From Diplocarpon mali (taxonomy: Eukaryota; Ascomycota; Leotiomycetes; Helotiales; Drepanopezizaceae): a DNA stretch of 41,857 nt. How positions within the stretch are numbered: position 1 is the first letter of the stretch; each line of letters starts with the position of its first letter. The stretch is from NCBI GenBank assembly GCA_024741835.1, contig JAENRP010000365.1:1-41857 (forward strand), given 5' to 3'. Below the pieces are notes generated by a model that saw only the letters and a program-made list of their open reading frames with translations, was not told the origin of the DNA and ran no database searches. The position numbers and the translations under genes are program-made. Shown here piece after piece: positions 10,701 through 20,927 of this stretch.

Positions 10701-11719
10701 TAAATCGCTATTATTCAAAATCGGCAAATTTACCTTTCTTTTACTATAACTCCTTGCTAAGTGCCTTCCTTTACTAGTATTAAGCCTAGCCCTTATACTG
10801 GCTAATCGTTTCTTAAAACCTCATTCTAGAATTCGGCTATATCTCTTGCGATAACCATTTATCCTTTTAAAGATCAATCTATATTTTAAAAACTAGCTTT
10901 TATAAGACTATCTTTAAGATAGTTAAATGTTAGCTAAGATTTTAAAATAAAGGGCATTCTTAAAAGAATGTTATTTGAAGAATTCTCTATTATTAGAAAG
11001 TTAGTATAATTAACAATTCCTTTAACTCTAACCTTTACATTTTTCACCTATCTATTAAAATTGTATTTCGATCTAAAGATAGTCGAATAAATAAGGAGTC
11101 GATTGCTAATAATTGTCAATCGAGCTATTTCTGCCACTTTTCTAGTTATTATATTAACTTCTGAATTATAATCGATTAGAGCCTTTGCTTTAACTGATTC
11201 TTCTATTAAATAAATAATAATAGGGCTTTTTATCGCAATTGCTAAATAATTTCGATTGATATTTTAAGATATTAAAGCTATTACTATAATATTATAGTAC
11301 CTTTAGGTTCCTTCGTTTTTTATAATCTAAAGATATTTGATTAAGGCTAAGTGCTTCTTAAAGTTCTTTCGCATTACAATTTCCATTTCCTTATTATTAT
11401 TCAAATCTTTAAAGGCAATTAGGATATACTTTCCTAGCACTTTATTAAAGCGTTTAATTAAACTAAATAGGTCTTTAAATATAAGGTTAATTTGCTAAGC
11501 TATAATATTCTCTATAGCTTTCTCTATTGCGGTTGAACTAGCGTATTTATTAATGAATTTTTCCTATTTTAATATCTATCTCTTTCGCTTAGGATCAAGG
11601 GTCTATATAATAACTTTAACTTCTTAATCTTTAAGCTTAAAGCCATCTTTATCTATTATATCTCTAATCAATTCGTTTGCTATATTAGCTTTATCCTTAT
11701 CTACTGCGGTTCTAGATTA

Positions 11720-13560
11720 TTAAGTATCTTTTAATATTTAGACTTTATATTAAGATTCTTAAGTTATATGTATTGATTTCTAGACTTTGGCTGGTTTTAT
11801 TAGTATTAAAGGAGTGGTAGATCTAAAAGGACGCTAAGTATTCCAAGGGTTTTTAAATATAAAAGCAGCATTAATATTAGTAGATATATTATTATTAACC
11901 TATCCTAAGACGGAGATGCCTCTAACTTCTATAGCTATTTGATTAAAAGCTAGGTCTTTAAGAACTCCCTTAAGTAGGTTGCTAATTGGACTAGTATATA
12001 TATAAGTTGGAATTTTAGCATTTATATCTATAATATGCTATCGTTCGACTAAATTCTTGTCCTATTTCATACTATATATTATCGTTTAAATAGTTTATAA
12101 CTATAAGCGATTCTGGTGCTTTTTAATAAGGATAGCTTCTGGCCTAGGATCTTTAATGCAAAGCATCCTATACTTATTAATATATATAACCCTAGTATTA
12201 ATAAAATGATAGAAAAGAGGGCAATCGTTGCGATACTTATATAAAGCGCAGTTAGGTTCTTCGTTATTATAAAAGTTGCAGGTTAGTCGTTTTCTATTGC
12301 TATTCCTTTAGTACCCTATAGTATTAATATTAGCAGAGTGCTAGTTAGGATTAATTTCTCCTTCTTTAGTTAACTATTAAGTTCTTATATTAGCTAGTTA
12401 TTCCGAATGATAAAAAGCAGGAGTCTGGTAATAGGAATTACTATATTAGCTTATAGTGGCCGAGTTTTGCCTATTACCAAATTAAGGAATATGCTATTTT
12501 TCCTATAAGAGATTATTAATCTTAGTTTTTAAGCTTTAGATTCAGAGTTTTGCAAATTAGGTCTTAAGTTCCTTAATTCTAAGGTTAAATCTTACTTCTA
12601 AGTCAGGCCCGCGAGTAAAAGGTATAACTACTAGGTTCTTCTTTACCTCCTCTATGACTTCTAAAGCCTTTGAGTATTCTTAGACCAGGCTCTTAAGGTC
12701 TTTAGTATAAGAGGGAGTAGGGGCTTTTTCCTATTCTATAGCATTAATAGTTCTCTTACTAAGATCTGATTTCAAAGCAAAGGCCGAGAATTCCTTAAAT
12801 AAGGCAAAGGTTATAAGGTTTTACTTATTAATCCTAAAATGCTTAATGATCTTATTTCAAAGGCTAGTAGGTAATCCGAGTAAGAAAAGGCGGCCTCTTT
12901 TAACTTCGCTAAGTATTTTCTAGCTAATTAAGGTATTTAATATATAAGTAAAAGTCCGATAGTAGTTCTTAAGTTCTTTAGGAATATAAGTAATTAGAAC
13001 AAATTCCTTTAAGAAAGCTAAGGTATTGCGAATCTGCTATCTATTAAATTCGCGGAATTCAGATTTAAAGGCCTTAATAAGGAGTTCCTATAAACTATAA
13101 GTTTTCTATTTGGGAAGGGATTTAATAATATCCTTACTTATATGATTATAGTAGCAAGGAAGTCGAAAAATCATATCCTTTTATATAATATCAAAATCGT
13201 AATAAGTTTCCTTATATTACTTAAGGAAATTAGTAATATTAGCGCCTATAAAGTAAAGAGCGCTAAGGGAACTAAGGAAGGGAAAGTGACTAGTAATAGC
13301 CTTAAATACAGCCATTATTATTTTATATTAACCGTCTAAGTTAATAGAATCTATAAAAGGTAAAGGGGAAGCTTTAATATTGCGAGATTAATTGCTAAGA
13401 GGAGTACTTCGAAATTCAAAAGGGCTTAAAGAATATTTAGAATCCGAGTCAATCTTAAAGTGACTAAGACGAGTTTAAAAAGATTTAGATAAAGGGTTAG
13501 TAAAAAGTTTAAAATTGTTATTATTTTTAGTATTTTCTAATATTAATATTAAAAAAGTAG
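11720..13560 (-). pseudogene. Gypsy-A gag relic
   Basis: Decayed minus-strand frames with many TAA/TAG stops. A Cys-rich segment near 12290-12210 (C-N-F-Y-N-N...N-D-C-P-L-F) looks like a fungal gypsy nucleocapsid motif with Cys/His losses. The C-terminal part reaches the protease around 11.2 kb. One in-frame palindrome is at 12594-12616. Frame changes between segments mean that small indels are present as well as transitions. Confidence 0.5.
12594..12616. repeat. 23-bp palindrome in Gypsy-A gag
   Basis: ACTTCTAAG...CGCGAGT. On the minus strand it reads T-R-G-P-D-L-E-V in a locally open gag frame. Confidence 0.88.
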
Positions 13561-13602
13561 GTAGCAGTCTTAAGTTATTTAAGGACGTCTTTTTATCCTC
13601 CT

Positions 13603-13625
13603 ACTTATAGGCTAGGCCTAGGAGT
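13603..13625. repeat. 23-bp palindrome at Gypsy-A 5' side
   Basis: ACTTATAGG...TAGGAGT. It lies at the presumed gag start or 5' leader of Gypsy-A. It is the outermost copy for this element. Confidence 0.85.
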
Positions 13626-13639
13626 AGAATTCCGGATTC

Positions 13640-14580
13640 TACTAAAAGTTTAATCTAAGTTTGCTAAGAGATTCTAAGTAGGTACTAAATAGCTAATAGA
13701 AGCGTTGCAACTAATTGCAATAAGATAAGGTTTACCTAATTAAGGACTAATTTCTAAGATAAGGTTTATATTTAAGATTCTTCTTAGCCTTTAGGCTAAT
13801 TCCTATTAGTCTTTAGAATAAAGGGGTCTCTAAAGACGATTCTAAGGCAATTTTTAGAGTTCTATTAAGCCGAGGCGGCTGAATTATCGGATTCGGATTT
13901 CTAAAGATTCTAAGAAGGCACTTCCAGTTGGAGTTTGCGCTTAGTATTACTTAAGTACTCGAAACTACTGCTATTTAAGATTACTATTATAAGGTTTGCT
14001 AAACTTTTCATACTAAGAAGCCGAAAATTCCGAAAATCTCAGAGTTAAGGAAGAAAATAGGGGTTTTCAAAGCAGAGCCGAAAAGGGAAAATCTAAGGTT
14101 ATTAATAATTGCTAAACGAAAATCGACAGTTCTAAGTAACTAGGCGATTAAGAATAAGGTTTTTAGAGTTAATTAAAATGCTATAAGTGTTTCAAAGATA
14201 TATTTTAAAGGCCGGTCTCTTATCTGCGAATTAAAAGATCGATAAGGTCGTATAAGGACGGAAATCTCAAGAAATCGGTCCTTGCGTAGGTCACTAATAT
14301 AAAATAGAAGGGAGATAATATAAGAATAGGCCTAAGGGAAGACCTAAAAACAAGAGGAGGAAGTACCATAAGCGGGCTCTCTTAAACAAGATATTAGGAA
14401 CAAGTCCTAAGTATAGGGTATATTTAGTACTTATAGCGACGCGCGTTGTCTCTATATACAGAAGATGGCCCTTTTATCCTCCTACCGTCCTGCGTCGATT
14501 ATATGATATATATTACGAGACCTATCCATCTTAGGTCTCTATAGTATGCGGCTTATTAAGCTCGATATTGTCCTAAAAGA
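13640..14580. other. Unassigned segment between Gypsy-A and Copia-B
   Basis: No domain could be assigned. On the plus strand a broken frame contains K-C-Y-K-C near 14178 and a basic G-R-P-K-N-K-R-R-K stretch near 14340-14365 that resembles an AT-hook, but the two are in different frames. On the minus strand Copia-B integrase similarity fades at about 14.6 kb. It may contain the Gypsy-A 5' LTR and an additional truncated element. Confidence 0.35.
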
Positions 14581-15560
14581 CCTTATATAGAGTCTTGCCA
14601 CTTAGAATATTAGAGGCAGTAAGATTAGTAATATATATTATCAAAAGAAGGAGGTAAGGCTAAAGAAAGGAGGGGATATTTTAGTCAATTATAGCTATTC
14701 GCAACTTTTCTATTAGTATACAAATTGATCATTCCGATCTGCTATCTTATTTTAGCGTATATAGAGTAGATTCCTTTAAAATCATATTAAGGTTTTCTAT
14801 AAGTATTCGCATTTATATAAAAGAGTACTCCTTACCTCTATTAGTTCTCTACCGCTTAATTATACAATTGTATTAAGTTTATAAAAGGCTAATCATTTTC
14901 TTATTTGCCTTAAAGACATCAGATTTATTTATATAGGTCTATCCCTATTTAGCTATTATAGTTAAGCAAGTGAAGATAAAGGCGTATTTATAACTATTAA
15001 GGCCAGTTGGCTTTAGATGAACTATATTAACGTATAGCTTATCAAGTGCCTTCATAGGTCAAAGGCGAGCTAAACGTTTATTAATATATTAAAGAGGTCT
15101 GCCTTTCTTATAAGGAGCGCAGATTCGCGTCTTCCTTAATTTTATTTCCTTAATCTATATATTAATAATAGTAGATTGGGTCTTTCTAACCGTTTATAGG
15201 CCAGCGTGGCCTAATCGATAGTACTAAAGCTTAATATTAAAAGGTCTATTCTTAATAGCAGCTAGGAAAGCATATCCACTTATATAACCAAAGGAGTTAG
15301 TAGAAGGCTATTCCTTATTAATATATATATTATTATCAATAGTGCAAATTTCCTTCTTATTAAATAGGAATAGCTTGCTATTTCGATAAAAGCCTTTAAT
15401 TTTATTAAGTTTGCTACCTAAGTATAGGCAGATAAGTAATTAAGGTATATAGAGAGTATTAATTAACTTAAGAATATATACCTTTCTATTAGATTTGAGT
15501 GCGTTAACTATACAAGTGCTAATGCTAAGAGGTTAAACAGATCTATTAACTATACTTAAA
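14580..15560 (-). pseudogene. Copia-B integrase relic
   Basis: The minus strand reads Y-Y-R-L-G-H-A-G-L near 15225, a pre-integrase HHCC motif with the first His changed to Tyr. The core follows: L-Y-V-N-I-V-H near 15040 (first catalytic Asp now Asn) and R-T-N-R-G-K-E-Y near 14855 (second Asp now Asn). The segment R-S-E-x-S-I-C near 14755 seems to retain the catalytic Glu. Beyond about 14650 the frame becomes unreadable, so the element is truncated within or just after integrase. Confidence 0.7.
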
Positions 15561-15689
15561 AAGGGTAGATTATCTTAAGCAGTATAGGAAGTGAACTTAA
15601 AGAGATTATTAAAGACGTGCTTACTAGCACCTATATTATATAGCCAACGATTCCTCAATTTGGATAAGAAGTAGGAGGTAGAAGAACTG

Positions 15690-15712
15690 ACTCCCAGGCC
15701 CGGCCTGCGAGT
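15690..15712. repeat. 23-bp palindrome, best-preserved copy
   Basis: This copy has arms ACTCCCAGGCC and GGCCTGCGAGT around a central C. Ten of eleven base pairs match; only pair 5/19 is C opposite C. It starts at codon position 1 on the minus strand. It is the least RIP-mutated copy and serves as the reference for the family. Confidence 0.95.
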
Positions 15713-15738
15713 GGAAATTGGCCCTGGAGAGGAATCGC

Positions 15739-15774
15739 CTCCTAATAAGGAATTGACTCCTAATAAGGAATTGA
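15739..15774 (-). repeat. 18-bp tandem duplication abutting a palindrome
   Basis: The unit CTCCTAATAAGGAATTGA is present twice head-to-tail at 15739-15756 and 15757-15774, and its next CTCCTA belongs to the palindrome at 15774. Eighteen nt is six codons (L-L-G-V-N-S on the minus strand), so frame is kept. It looks like slippage seeded by the palindrome's outer arm. Confidence 0.85.
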
Positions 15775-15796
15775 CTCCTAGGCCTGGCTCGCGAGT
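15774..15796. repeat. 23-bp palindrome, second Copia-B copy
   Basis: ACTCCTAGG...CGCGAGT, 84 nt (28 codons) from the copy at 15690. Both copies share the downstream AATTGGCCCT, so they belong to a larger tandem duplication. It begins at codon position 1 on the minus strand. Confidence 0.93.
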
Positions 15797-15913
15797 GAGA
15801 ATTGGCCCTAGGGTTAGTAATAGTATAGTATGCCTAAAGAGGTTATTATCTGACTCTTCGTCTTCCTTTTGAATCTTCCTTAAAGGCTTCTTGCCTTTTA
15901 ATAATAATAGCAA

Positions 15914-17075
15914 GGACTTATCGTCCTTGCCTTTAAAGTGATAGAATACGTACTTCTTCCCTAAATCCTTCTCCTAGGCCTCTCTTTTCGATTTGTTAAT
16001 TGTAAAGCAATCTTCTGCCTTATAGTATAGCTCTAGTTGCTTGCAATAAGGATAGGAGGAGTTAGGGGAGTTAGGGGAGTTAATAGTATTCCTAGAGGTG
16101 CTCTTCTTTAAGTCTTTGAAACCTCCCTTATTATTTGACTTCTTATAGTTAGAGGAATGCGGCTTGCTAGCCGATTTATTACTATATAAGACGGTTCTAT
16201 TTATTTTTAAACTCTATAAGGCTCGAGCTTTATTAGTAATATCTTTAATAAGAGCTTTAAGCGTGATCTTTGATTTTCGTCTAGCTGCTATAGCTAAGCG
16301 AAGATTAAAGTATTATTAATCTATTCAAATAGGCTATCTATTGGAATAGCTAGTAATAAATATAATAGGGTGCTAGTAAGAGGGAAGGGCAGAGTCGAGA
16401 GCTTCCAATTTAGTGATTAAAAGCCTAAAGGCGACGACGTAAGCTTTAAGTGAGTTGAAGTCATTATATTTAATAGTAACGTAGGTCTATATAGTATTAT
16501 ATTTAAGCACTATTCTAGATCCTTTGTACTATTTTTAAAGAGCTTTCTATATGTCTAAAGCAGATTTATCGCCTTTTGTATAAGCTAGTAGGCCTAGTTT
16601 GCAATTAAGTATAATAGCAAGCTTTATCTAAGATTCTTTAGCTTCCTATCTAACCCAATTATCCCTTTCCTTAAGAGTAATAGAACGGTCCTATAAGTCA
16701 ACCTTAAGTAGAGTATATATTCTAGCTTTTGTATAGAGATGCATAGTTAAAGCGTTTGACTTTGCAAGGTTCAAAACCTTATTCCTCTACTAGCTATAGT
16801 CCTTTATGCCTTTAAGCTTTTAAGACTTAGGGAGGCTAAGGGCAGCCGAAGATAATAATATCTTATTTATATATATATATATAGAGTTGTCGAAAGGAGA
16901 AGGTGAAGAAGGAGGAGGAGGAGGAGATGAACTATTAAATTCAAGTTTAAGGTACTATATATCAGTCCCTATAAGATTAGGTGATTTAGGCAGTAGAGTA
17001 CTTTTAGCAATTAAGCTAGTAATCTTAGCTATCAGTCCTAATAATTCAGCTATAGTAACGAATCTTGCGTAAGCT
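15914..17075 (-). pseudogene. Copia-B gag relic
   Basis: The minus strand carries a gag-like frame with TAA/TAG stops. A Pro/Ser-rich stretch, antisense to the GGA repeats at 16905-16930, is near the N-terminus. A zinc knuckle lies near 16060-16010 as Y-P-Y-C...Y-Y-K-A-E-D-C, in which the first Cys and the His are Tyr. The C-terminus runs into the 15575-15913 linker. I cannot choose a start codon. Confidence 0.6.
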
Positions 17076-17477
17076 TGGATTATTGCGTAGCGCTTTAAAA
17101 GGGGAGTAGCTACTGTTTTATTATTGAAATGACGCTTGTTATATATCGTTGGTTAAGTAAAACTTAAAAATATCAATCAGCCTTTTTATTTATAAGGGAG
17201 ACTCTAATCGATGGAATTTATCAAATGCTGTTTATAGGCATGCGGGGCTTATAACCTATAATAAGGAGGTTCTTTAATAGTGAACTTGATAGTAAACTAG
17301 AAGAGGGTACGAAGAAGTATAAGGTGCAAACGACGATATTAGGTATCTTGATTTATAAGAGCTCTCTAACTAGGAGCTATTTAAGGTAAGCGGCCTTCTT
17401 AGTAAAGGCGCTAAGTTATATGGCAAGTCATATGACATATCATATATATGATATGTCATGTGACTGATCATGTGACA
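17076..17477 (-). repeat. Probable Copia-B 5' LTR and leader
   Basis: On the minus strand this begins TGTCACATGATCAG at 17477, a plausible LTR 5' terminus, and would end in ATAACA near 17137, giving an LTR of about 340 bp. No second copy is present because the 3' side of Copia-B is gone, so the limits are unverified. It contains the 38-bp palindrome at 17427-17464. Beyond 17477 about 23 nt of filler precede Copia-A copy 2. Confidence 0.45.
17427..17464. repeat. 38-bp near-perfect palindrome
   Basis: The left arm is GTCATATGACATATCATAT; the right arm is its complement with one mismatched pair (position 6: T against G). The central 28 bp are perfect. TCATGTGAC recurs at 17467-17476, giving closely spaced copies of a TCACATGA-like box. 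It lies near the outer end of the presumed Copia-B LTR and could be a regulatory site or a cruciform-forming element. Confidence 0.9.
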
Positions 17478-17499
17478 AACATATGGCGGGCATACCTGC

Positions 17500-18505
17500 A
17501 ACATATATTAATAATATTACTATAGCTATAAAGATAACTACTCAATTGGATTAATTCTTTATAACTATTTGAAAACGTTTTAATACTAAGGATCTAAGAG
17601 GAATTCATAAGATCCTTAGCATCTGCGTTATAAGGAACCGCTCTACTTAAGAACTCTGATTAAACTAAGAGTAGTATATTAAGAAGATCCTAGACCGAAT
17701 AGGACTCTTTACTTATGCTCCCAACTTTAAGCTAAAGTATACTCTAATCGAAGGAAAGTATAATAAGTTAGAGCCTACTAATAAAAATAAGCAAAGAGGA
17801 GATCTAAAGAAGTACTAATAAGATATTAGAGCAATTATATATACTATAGTATATATAAGACCAGATATTACCTTTATTATTAAGTAACTTAGTCAGAACT
17901 TAAAGGATCTAACAATTTAATATAAGAATGCAGTCAAGCGACTTAAAAGGTACCTTCGATCGATAATCATATAAAAGGTAAGATATAAACTAATGAAATA
18001 TATAAGCGCAAAGCTTAAGGTATATATCGATTCTGATTAGGCAAATATAAAAGGTCAGAAAAGTATATCTAAAAGCGTAGTAGTACTATATAGCAAACCT
18101 ATATTATAAGGAAGTAGAAAGCAGAAATCAGTAGCTACCGCAAGTATTAAGGCCGAATATATATTAATATTATCAAATTATAAGTAAGGATTATAAATCC
18201 CTTAAGTTTTAAAAGATATAGGTTTCACTAAGTATATTAGATAAGATAAGAACTATATTAATCTTTAAGCAAATAATATAAGAGCGATTGCACTTGCAAA
18301 GAATCCATACTTATATAAGCGATCGAAATATATTAATATTACCTACTACTTTATCTACAACCTTATTATAAAAAACAAGTTATCGATTACCTATATCCTA
18401 ACCGATCGAATAGTAGCAGATGGATTTATAAAGCTATTAGAAATAGTTGCAAAGTTTAAAGCATTTAAAGATATACTAGGATTGCAAAAGATAATAGGAG
18501 CTTAG
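17500..18505 (+). pseudogene. Copia-A copy 2 reverse transcriptase/RNase H relic
   Basis: Aligned by eye with copy 1 at 4155-5165, almost all differences are C/T or G/A. It has more TAA/TAG stops than copy 1 and ends in the same G-A-stop. The Y-I-D-D region reads Y-I-N-N here (near 17508), so polymerase activity is lost. It retains A-D-G near 18415 where copy 1 has A-N-G, so the two copies decayed independently. Confidence 0.8.
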
Positions 18506-18519
18506 TAGGCTTAAAGACG

Positions 18520-18671
18520 ACTCTTAGGCCTACCCTGCGAGTTAGGTTATATAATCTTATAAAGGAAAGTTTTTTTTAAATCAACTCCTAGGCCTAGACT
18601 GCGAGTTAAGTTACGTAGTCTTATAAAGGAACGCTTTTGGGAAAATTGACTCTTAGTCCTGCCTTATAAGT
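18520..18671 (+). repeat. Triplet of 23-bp palindromes after Copia-A pol (copy 2)
   Basis: Copies at 18520-18542, 18584-18606 and 18649-18671 match the triplet of copy 1 (starts 64 and 65 nt apart). They are more AT-shifted than in copy 1; for example the outer right arm of the third is TATAAGT. Confidence 0.9.
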
Positions 18672-18695
18672 AGAGTTTAGTGATTTTAATAGAAG

Positions 18696-19005
18696 TTGCT
18701 ATTAATTGATTATTTTTAATTTAAAGAGATACCTAAGAGTTAGATTAGCGTAAAATGCTAGTTATTATTTTCCTAACTGCAAGTCAATCGGAGTAAGGTT
18801 TAAGTAAAGGTATTAAGATAGGTAATATAGCTATCATTCTAATATATTATTATATAACCCTATTGCTTAGTTAGTAGGATATTAATATATATATAGCTAT
18901 AGGAAAGAAAGGGGTAACCTTCCTTCCTTAACTCTTACTAATATATCGACTATCGACCTTTAGAAGTTTCTATTACCTACTGCGCCGACTCACTTAAGCT
19001 TAATA
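18696..19005 (+). repeat. Copia-A 3' LTR, 310 bp (copy 2)
   Basis: Same start, end and length as 5353-5662, differing mainly by transitions. It joins copy 4 directly at 19006. Confidence 0.7.
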
Positions 19006-20200
19006 CTTTAGGCAGTTCGCAGACGATAGGAATGGTCTATTCGGCCTTTAGGCGACTAGCAGGTCGTCGATTAGTAGGTGCGCTTGATATACCTAAGCTA
19101 AGAGAAAGGGGTTATTAGTTCGGCTTAATAGTATTACTATCGACTAGTATATCTTGCGAATCTCCAGGTATATAAAGCTTTAAAGACAGCTCCCTCCTAT
19201 TTCGAGATTTATCAAACTCAACTACTAAGGATATAATTACTTGCCTTAGATCTAGCGCGTATACTATCTATTACTTTATTATCTATTTAATATATTTAAT
19301 AAATATATACTCTTTACCTTAGTCTATTAGCTTCTTACTCTTTATACCCATAGGCTAGGACTTTAGGCTAATATAGGAGTAGCAGACGCTTCTAAAGATA
19401 TAGATATAGTCTAGGCTTAGTTTCTATCTAAAATATGCCTTATATAGTAATATTTGGGTACTATTGACTATTAGTCTACTACCTATTCTATTTCGCAAGT
19501 ATGCGTTTACCTTAACCGCAAGGTCTTAGAATTCCAATAGTAGATTAGCATCTTGCAATAGAGCGCGATAGTTAGTCTTTGCTTATTAAATGCTTTGCTT
19601 AATAATACTATTCTAATAGGAACCTTTATATATTATAATTGGTTTATAATAAACTCCTTATTTTACCTATCTATTTAGCTTTACTTTAATCTCTAATGTA
19701 TTATCAGACTTAATAATTATTAGCTTTAATTAGGTCTAGCGTTCCTCTATCACTTTTTAAGTTTCCAGCTTTTCTATAAGCTTAGATTTAGTCTTAGTGC
19801 AAATAGTCTATATTTGCTAAGTGGAGTTATCTACTATTTAAGAAAACCAATTATTTCCTTTAATTAAGGTTATAAATAGTCTAATAATATTAATAGATAT
19901 TAGTACTAGTATCGAATCTTTTTATAAATTAAGCTTAGTTTGCGTCTGATTTTAAAGTTTTATTAGCTTGCAAATTCGGTATATTAGACGATCCTTTAGT
20001 ACTTAGATCTTCCGTTTTAGGGTTAAGACCTTATATAAGCCCTTTAATTTCTTTAGCCTTAAATGCGCGAATCTTCTATATATTAGCTAATACTTTAATA
20101 GGCTTTCAGCTTCTAATAGCTTTAGTAGCCTATTATCAATTGATACTTTATTATTAGCGGCTAGAAAGGAATAGTAATAGTAGTTTGAGGTTTTACCGTT
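19006..20200 (-). pseudogene. Copia-A copy 4 integrase relic
   Basis: Minus-strand equivalent of the copy 1 integrase (2100-3270). TAA/TAG stops are frequent and the same zinc and catalytic segments can be followed. No open stretch of useful length remains. Confidence 0.7.
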
Positions 20201-20204
20201 TTCT

Positions 20205-20674
20205 AATTGCAAGCCCGGCTTAGGAGTTGTTTTTAATAAAACCGCAAGATCTACTTATAGTCCTAGCTTAAAAGTCGATTTCCTAGAAATAGCAAGATCC
20301 ACTTATAGTCCTGGCTTAGGAGTCGTTTCTAACAAATTCGCAAGGTTTATTCGCAGTCTTAGCTTAAGAGTTATTTTTACGAATTTCACTTGCGATCCTA
20401 GCCTAAGAGTTATCGTTAGCGAATCTGTAGAATCTACTTGCAATCTTAGCTTAAGAGTTATTTCTATTAAATTCACTTATGATCTTAGCTTAAGAGTCAT
20501 CTTTAAAGATATATTACATTCTACTTATAGTCTTAGCTTAAGAGTCATTTTCGCAAATTTTACTTATAATCCTAGCTTAAGAGTCTATCTATTCTCCCTA
20601 TCCTTACTTAATTATATTAAGGCAAAGAGTGCACTTTCCTTAAAGGAATCTACTTATAGGTCTGGCCTAAGAGT
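20205..20674 (-). repeat. In-frame array of ten 23-bp palindromes (Copia-A copy 4)
   Basis: Copies start (plus coordinates) at 20205, 20253, 20301, 20349, 20388, 20436, 20475, 20523, 20562 and 20652: spacings 48, 48, 48, 39, 48, 39, 48, 39 and 90. All ten share one phase. Compared with copies 1 and 3 there is one additional 87-nt (48+39) two-palindrome unit, so the array changes copy number by whole codon-preserving units. Confidence 0.9.
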
Positions 20675-20927
20675 CAATTTCTATAATATTACCTTTAAGA
20701 TAATATAAAGTCCATCTTTAATTTTAGCTTTAAAGATCACTTTATAATTATTATTTATAAATTATATAAATTAATTATTAAAAACTCTTATATAATTCAA
20801 TTCTATATAGATCTTATAGTTAGATAAAAGATTAATACTTAAGCTAAGCATAAGGAGAACATTTTGCAAAAGGAAAGAAATACTAGCAATATTTATCTTT
20901 ATTATACCTATCGAGTCTATATACAAC

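Larger units (their letters stand above)
9830..11720 (-). pseudogene. Gypsy-A protease and linker relic
   Basis: Near 11200-11160 the minus strand reads A-L-I-D-Y-N-S-E-V-N-I-I, aligning with the retropepsin motif D-S/T-G-A-E-V-N. The catalytic Asp is present but the following residues are changed. A hydrophobic strand L-I-I-E...L-L-R-M-P-F follows, as expected for a retropepsin flap and C-terminus. The 10.0-10.95 kb linker to the reverse transcriptase holds two in-frame palindromes. Confidence 0.6.
7050..13640 (-). mobile_element. Gypsy-A: Ty3/gypsy relic, minus strand
   Basis: Reading the minus strand from right to left the order is gag (about 13560-11720), protease (about 11200-10980), reverse transcriptase (about 9830-9330), RNase H (about 9200-8600) and integrase (about 8400-7090). 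That order, reverse transcriptase before integrase, identifies Ty3/gypsy. No LTR pair could be recognised. Six 23-bp palindromes lie in it (7114, 8549, 10516, 10678, 12594, 13603), at least three of them starting at codon position 1 of the pol frame. Confidence 0.8.
15575..15913 (-). pseudogene. Copia-B linker and protease with two in-frame palindromes
   Basis: This 112-codon open minus-strand stretch is internal to the polyprotein. It starts in a basic/acidic linker after the zinc knuckle, passes two palindromes read as T-R-E-P-G-L-G-V and T-R-R-P-G-L-G-V, and ends in the protease signature R-W-L-Y-N-I-G-A-S-K-H-V, equivalent to W-x-x-D-T-G-A-S-x-H. The Asp is Asn and the Thr is Ile, both transitions; the His is kept. 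It is open because stops are few here, not because it is a separate gene. Confidence 0.75.
14580..17477 (-). mobile_element. Copia-B: 3'-truncated Ty1/copia relic, minus strand
   Basis: From right to left: a probable 5' LTR and leader (17477 to about 17075), gag (about 17075-15920), zinc knuckle (about 16060-16010), protease (about 15656-15616), pre-integrase and integrase (about 15500-14650). Reverse transcriptase and RNase H are absent. The family differs from Copia-A and Copia-C in motif wording. It carries two 23-bp palindromes between the knuckle and the protease. Confidence 0.75.
17500..19005 (+). mobile_element. Copia-A copy 2: 3' half
   Basis: Homologous to Copia-A copy 1 from about 4155 to 5662, starting in the middle of reverse transcriptase and ending with a 310-bp LTR at 19005. 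The next base begins a minus-strand internal segment of another Copia-A (copy 4). The LTR end is the normal one, so copy 2 inserted into copy 4; the likely target sequence is CTTTA (19006-19010). The 5' half is missing and the break lies next to the Copia-B LTR. Confidence 0.85.
19006..20927 (-). mobile_element. Copia-A copy 4: internal fragment, minus strand
   Basis: Reverse complement of Copia-A copy 1 from about 3270 back to about 1433: hinge start, integrase, zinc domain, palindrome array and the end of the protease region. It is bounded on the left by copy 2 and on the right by the Copia-D LTR terminus (GCACGACA on the minus strand). The two boundaries are both insertion ends of other elements, so this is a host fragment rather than a truncated insertion. 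The rest should lie beyond the right edge of the window. Confidence 0.8.

Noticed and set aside
16887..17072. Gly-rich plus ORF next to GGA repeats
   Set aside because: Antisense to the Pro/Ser-rich Copia-B gag N-terminus; no other support.
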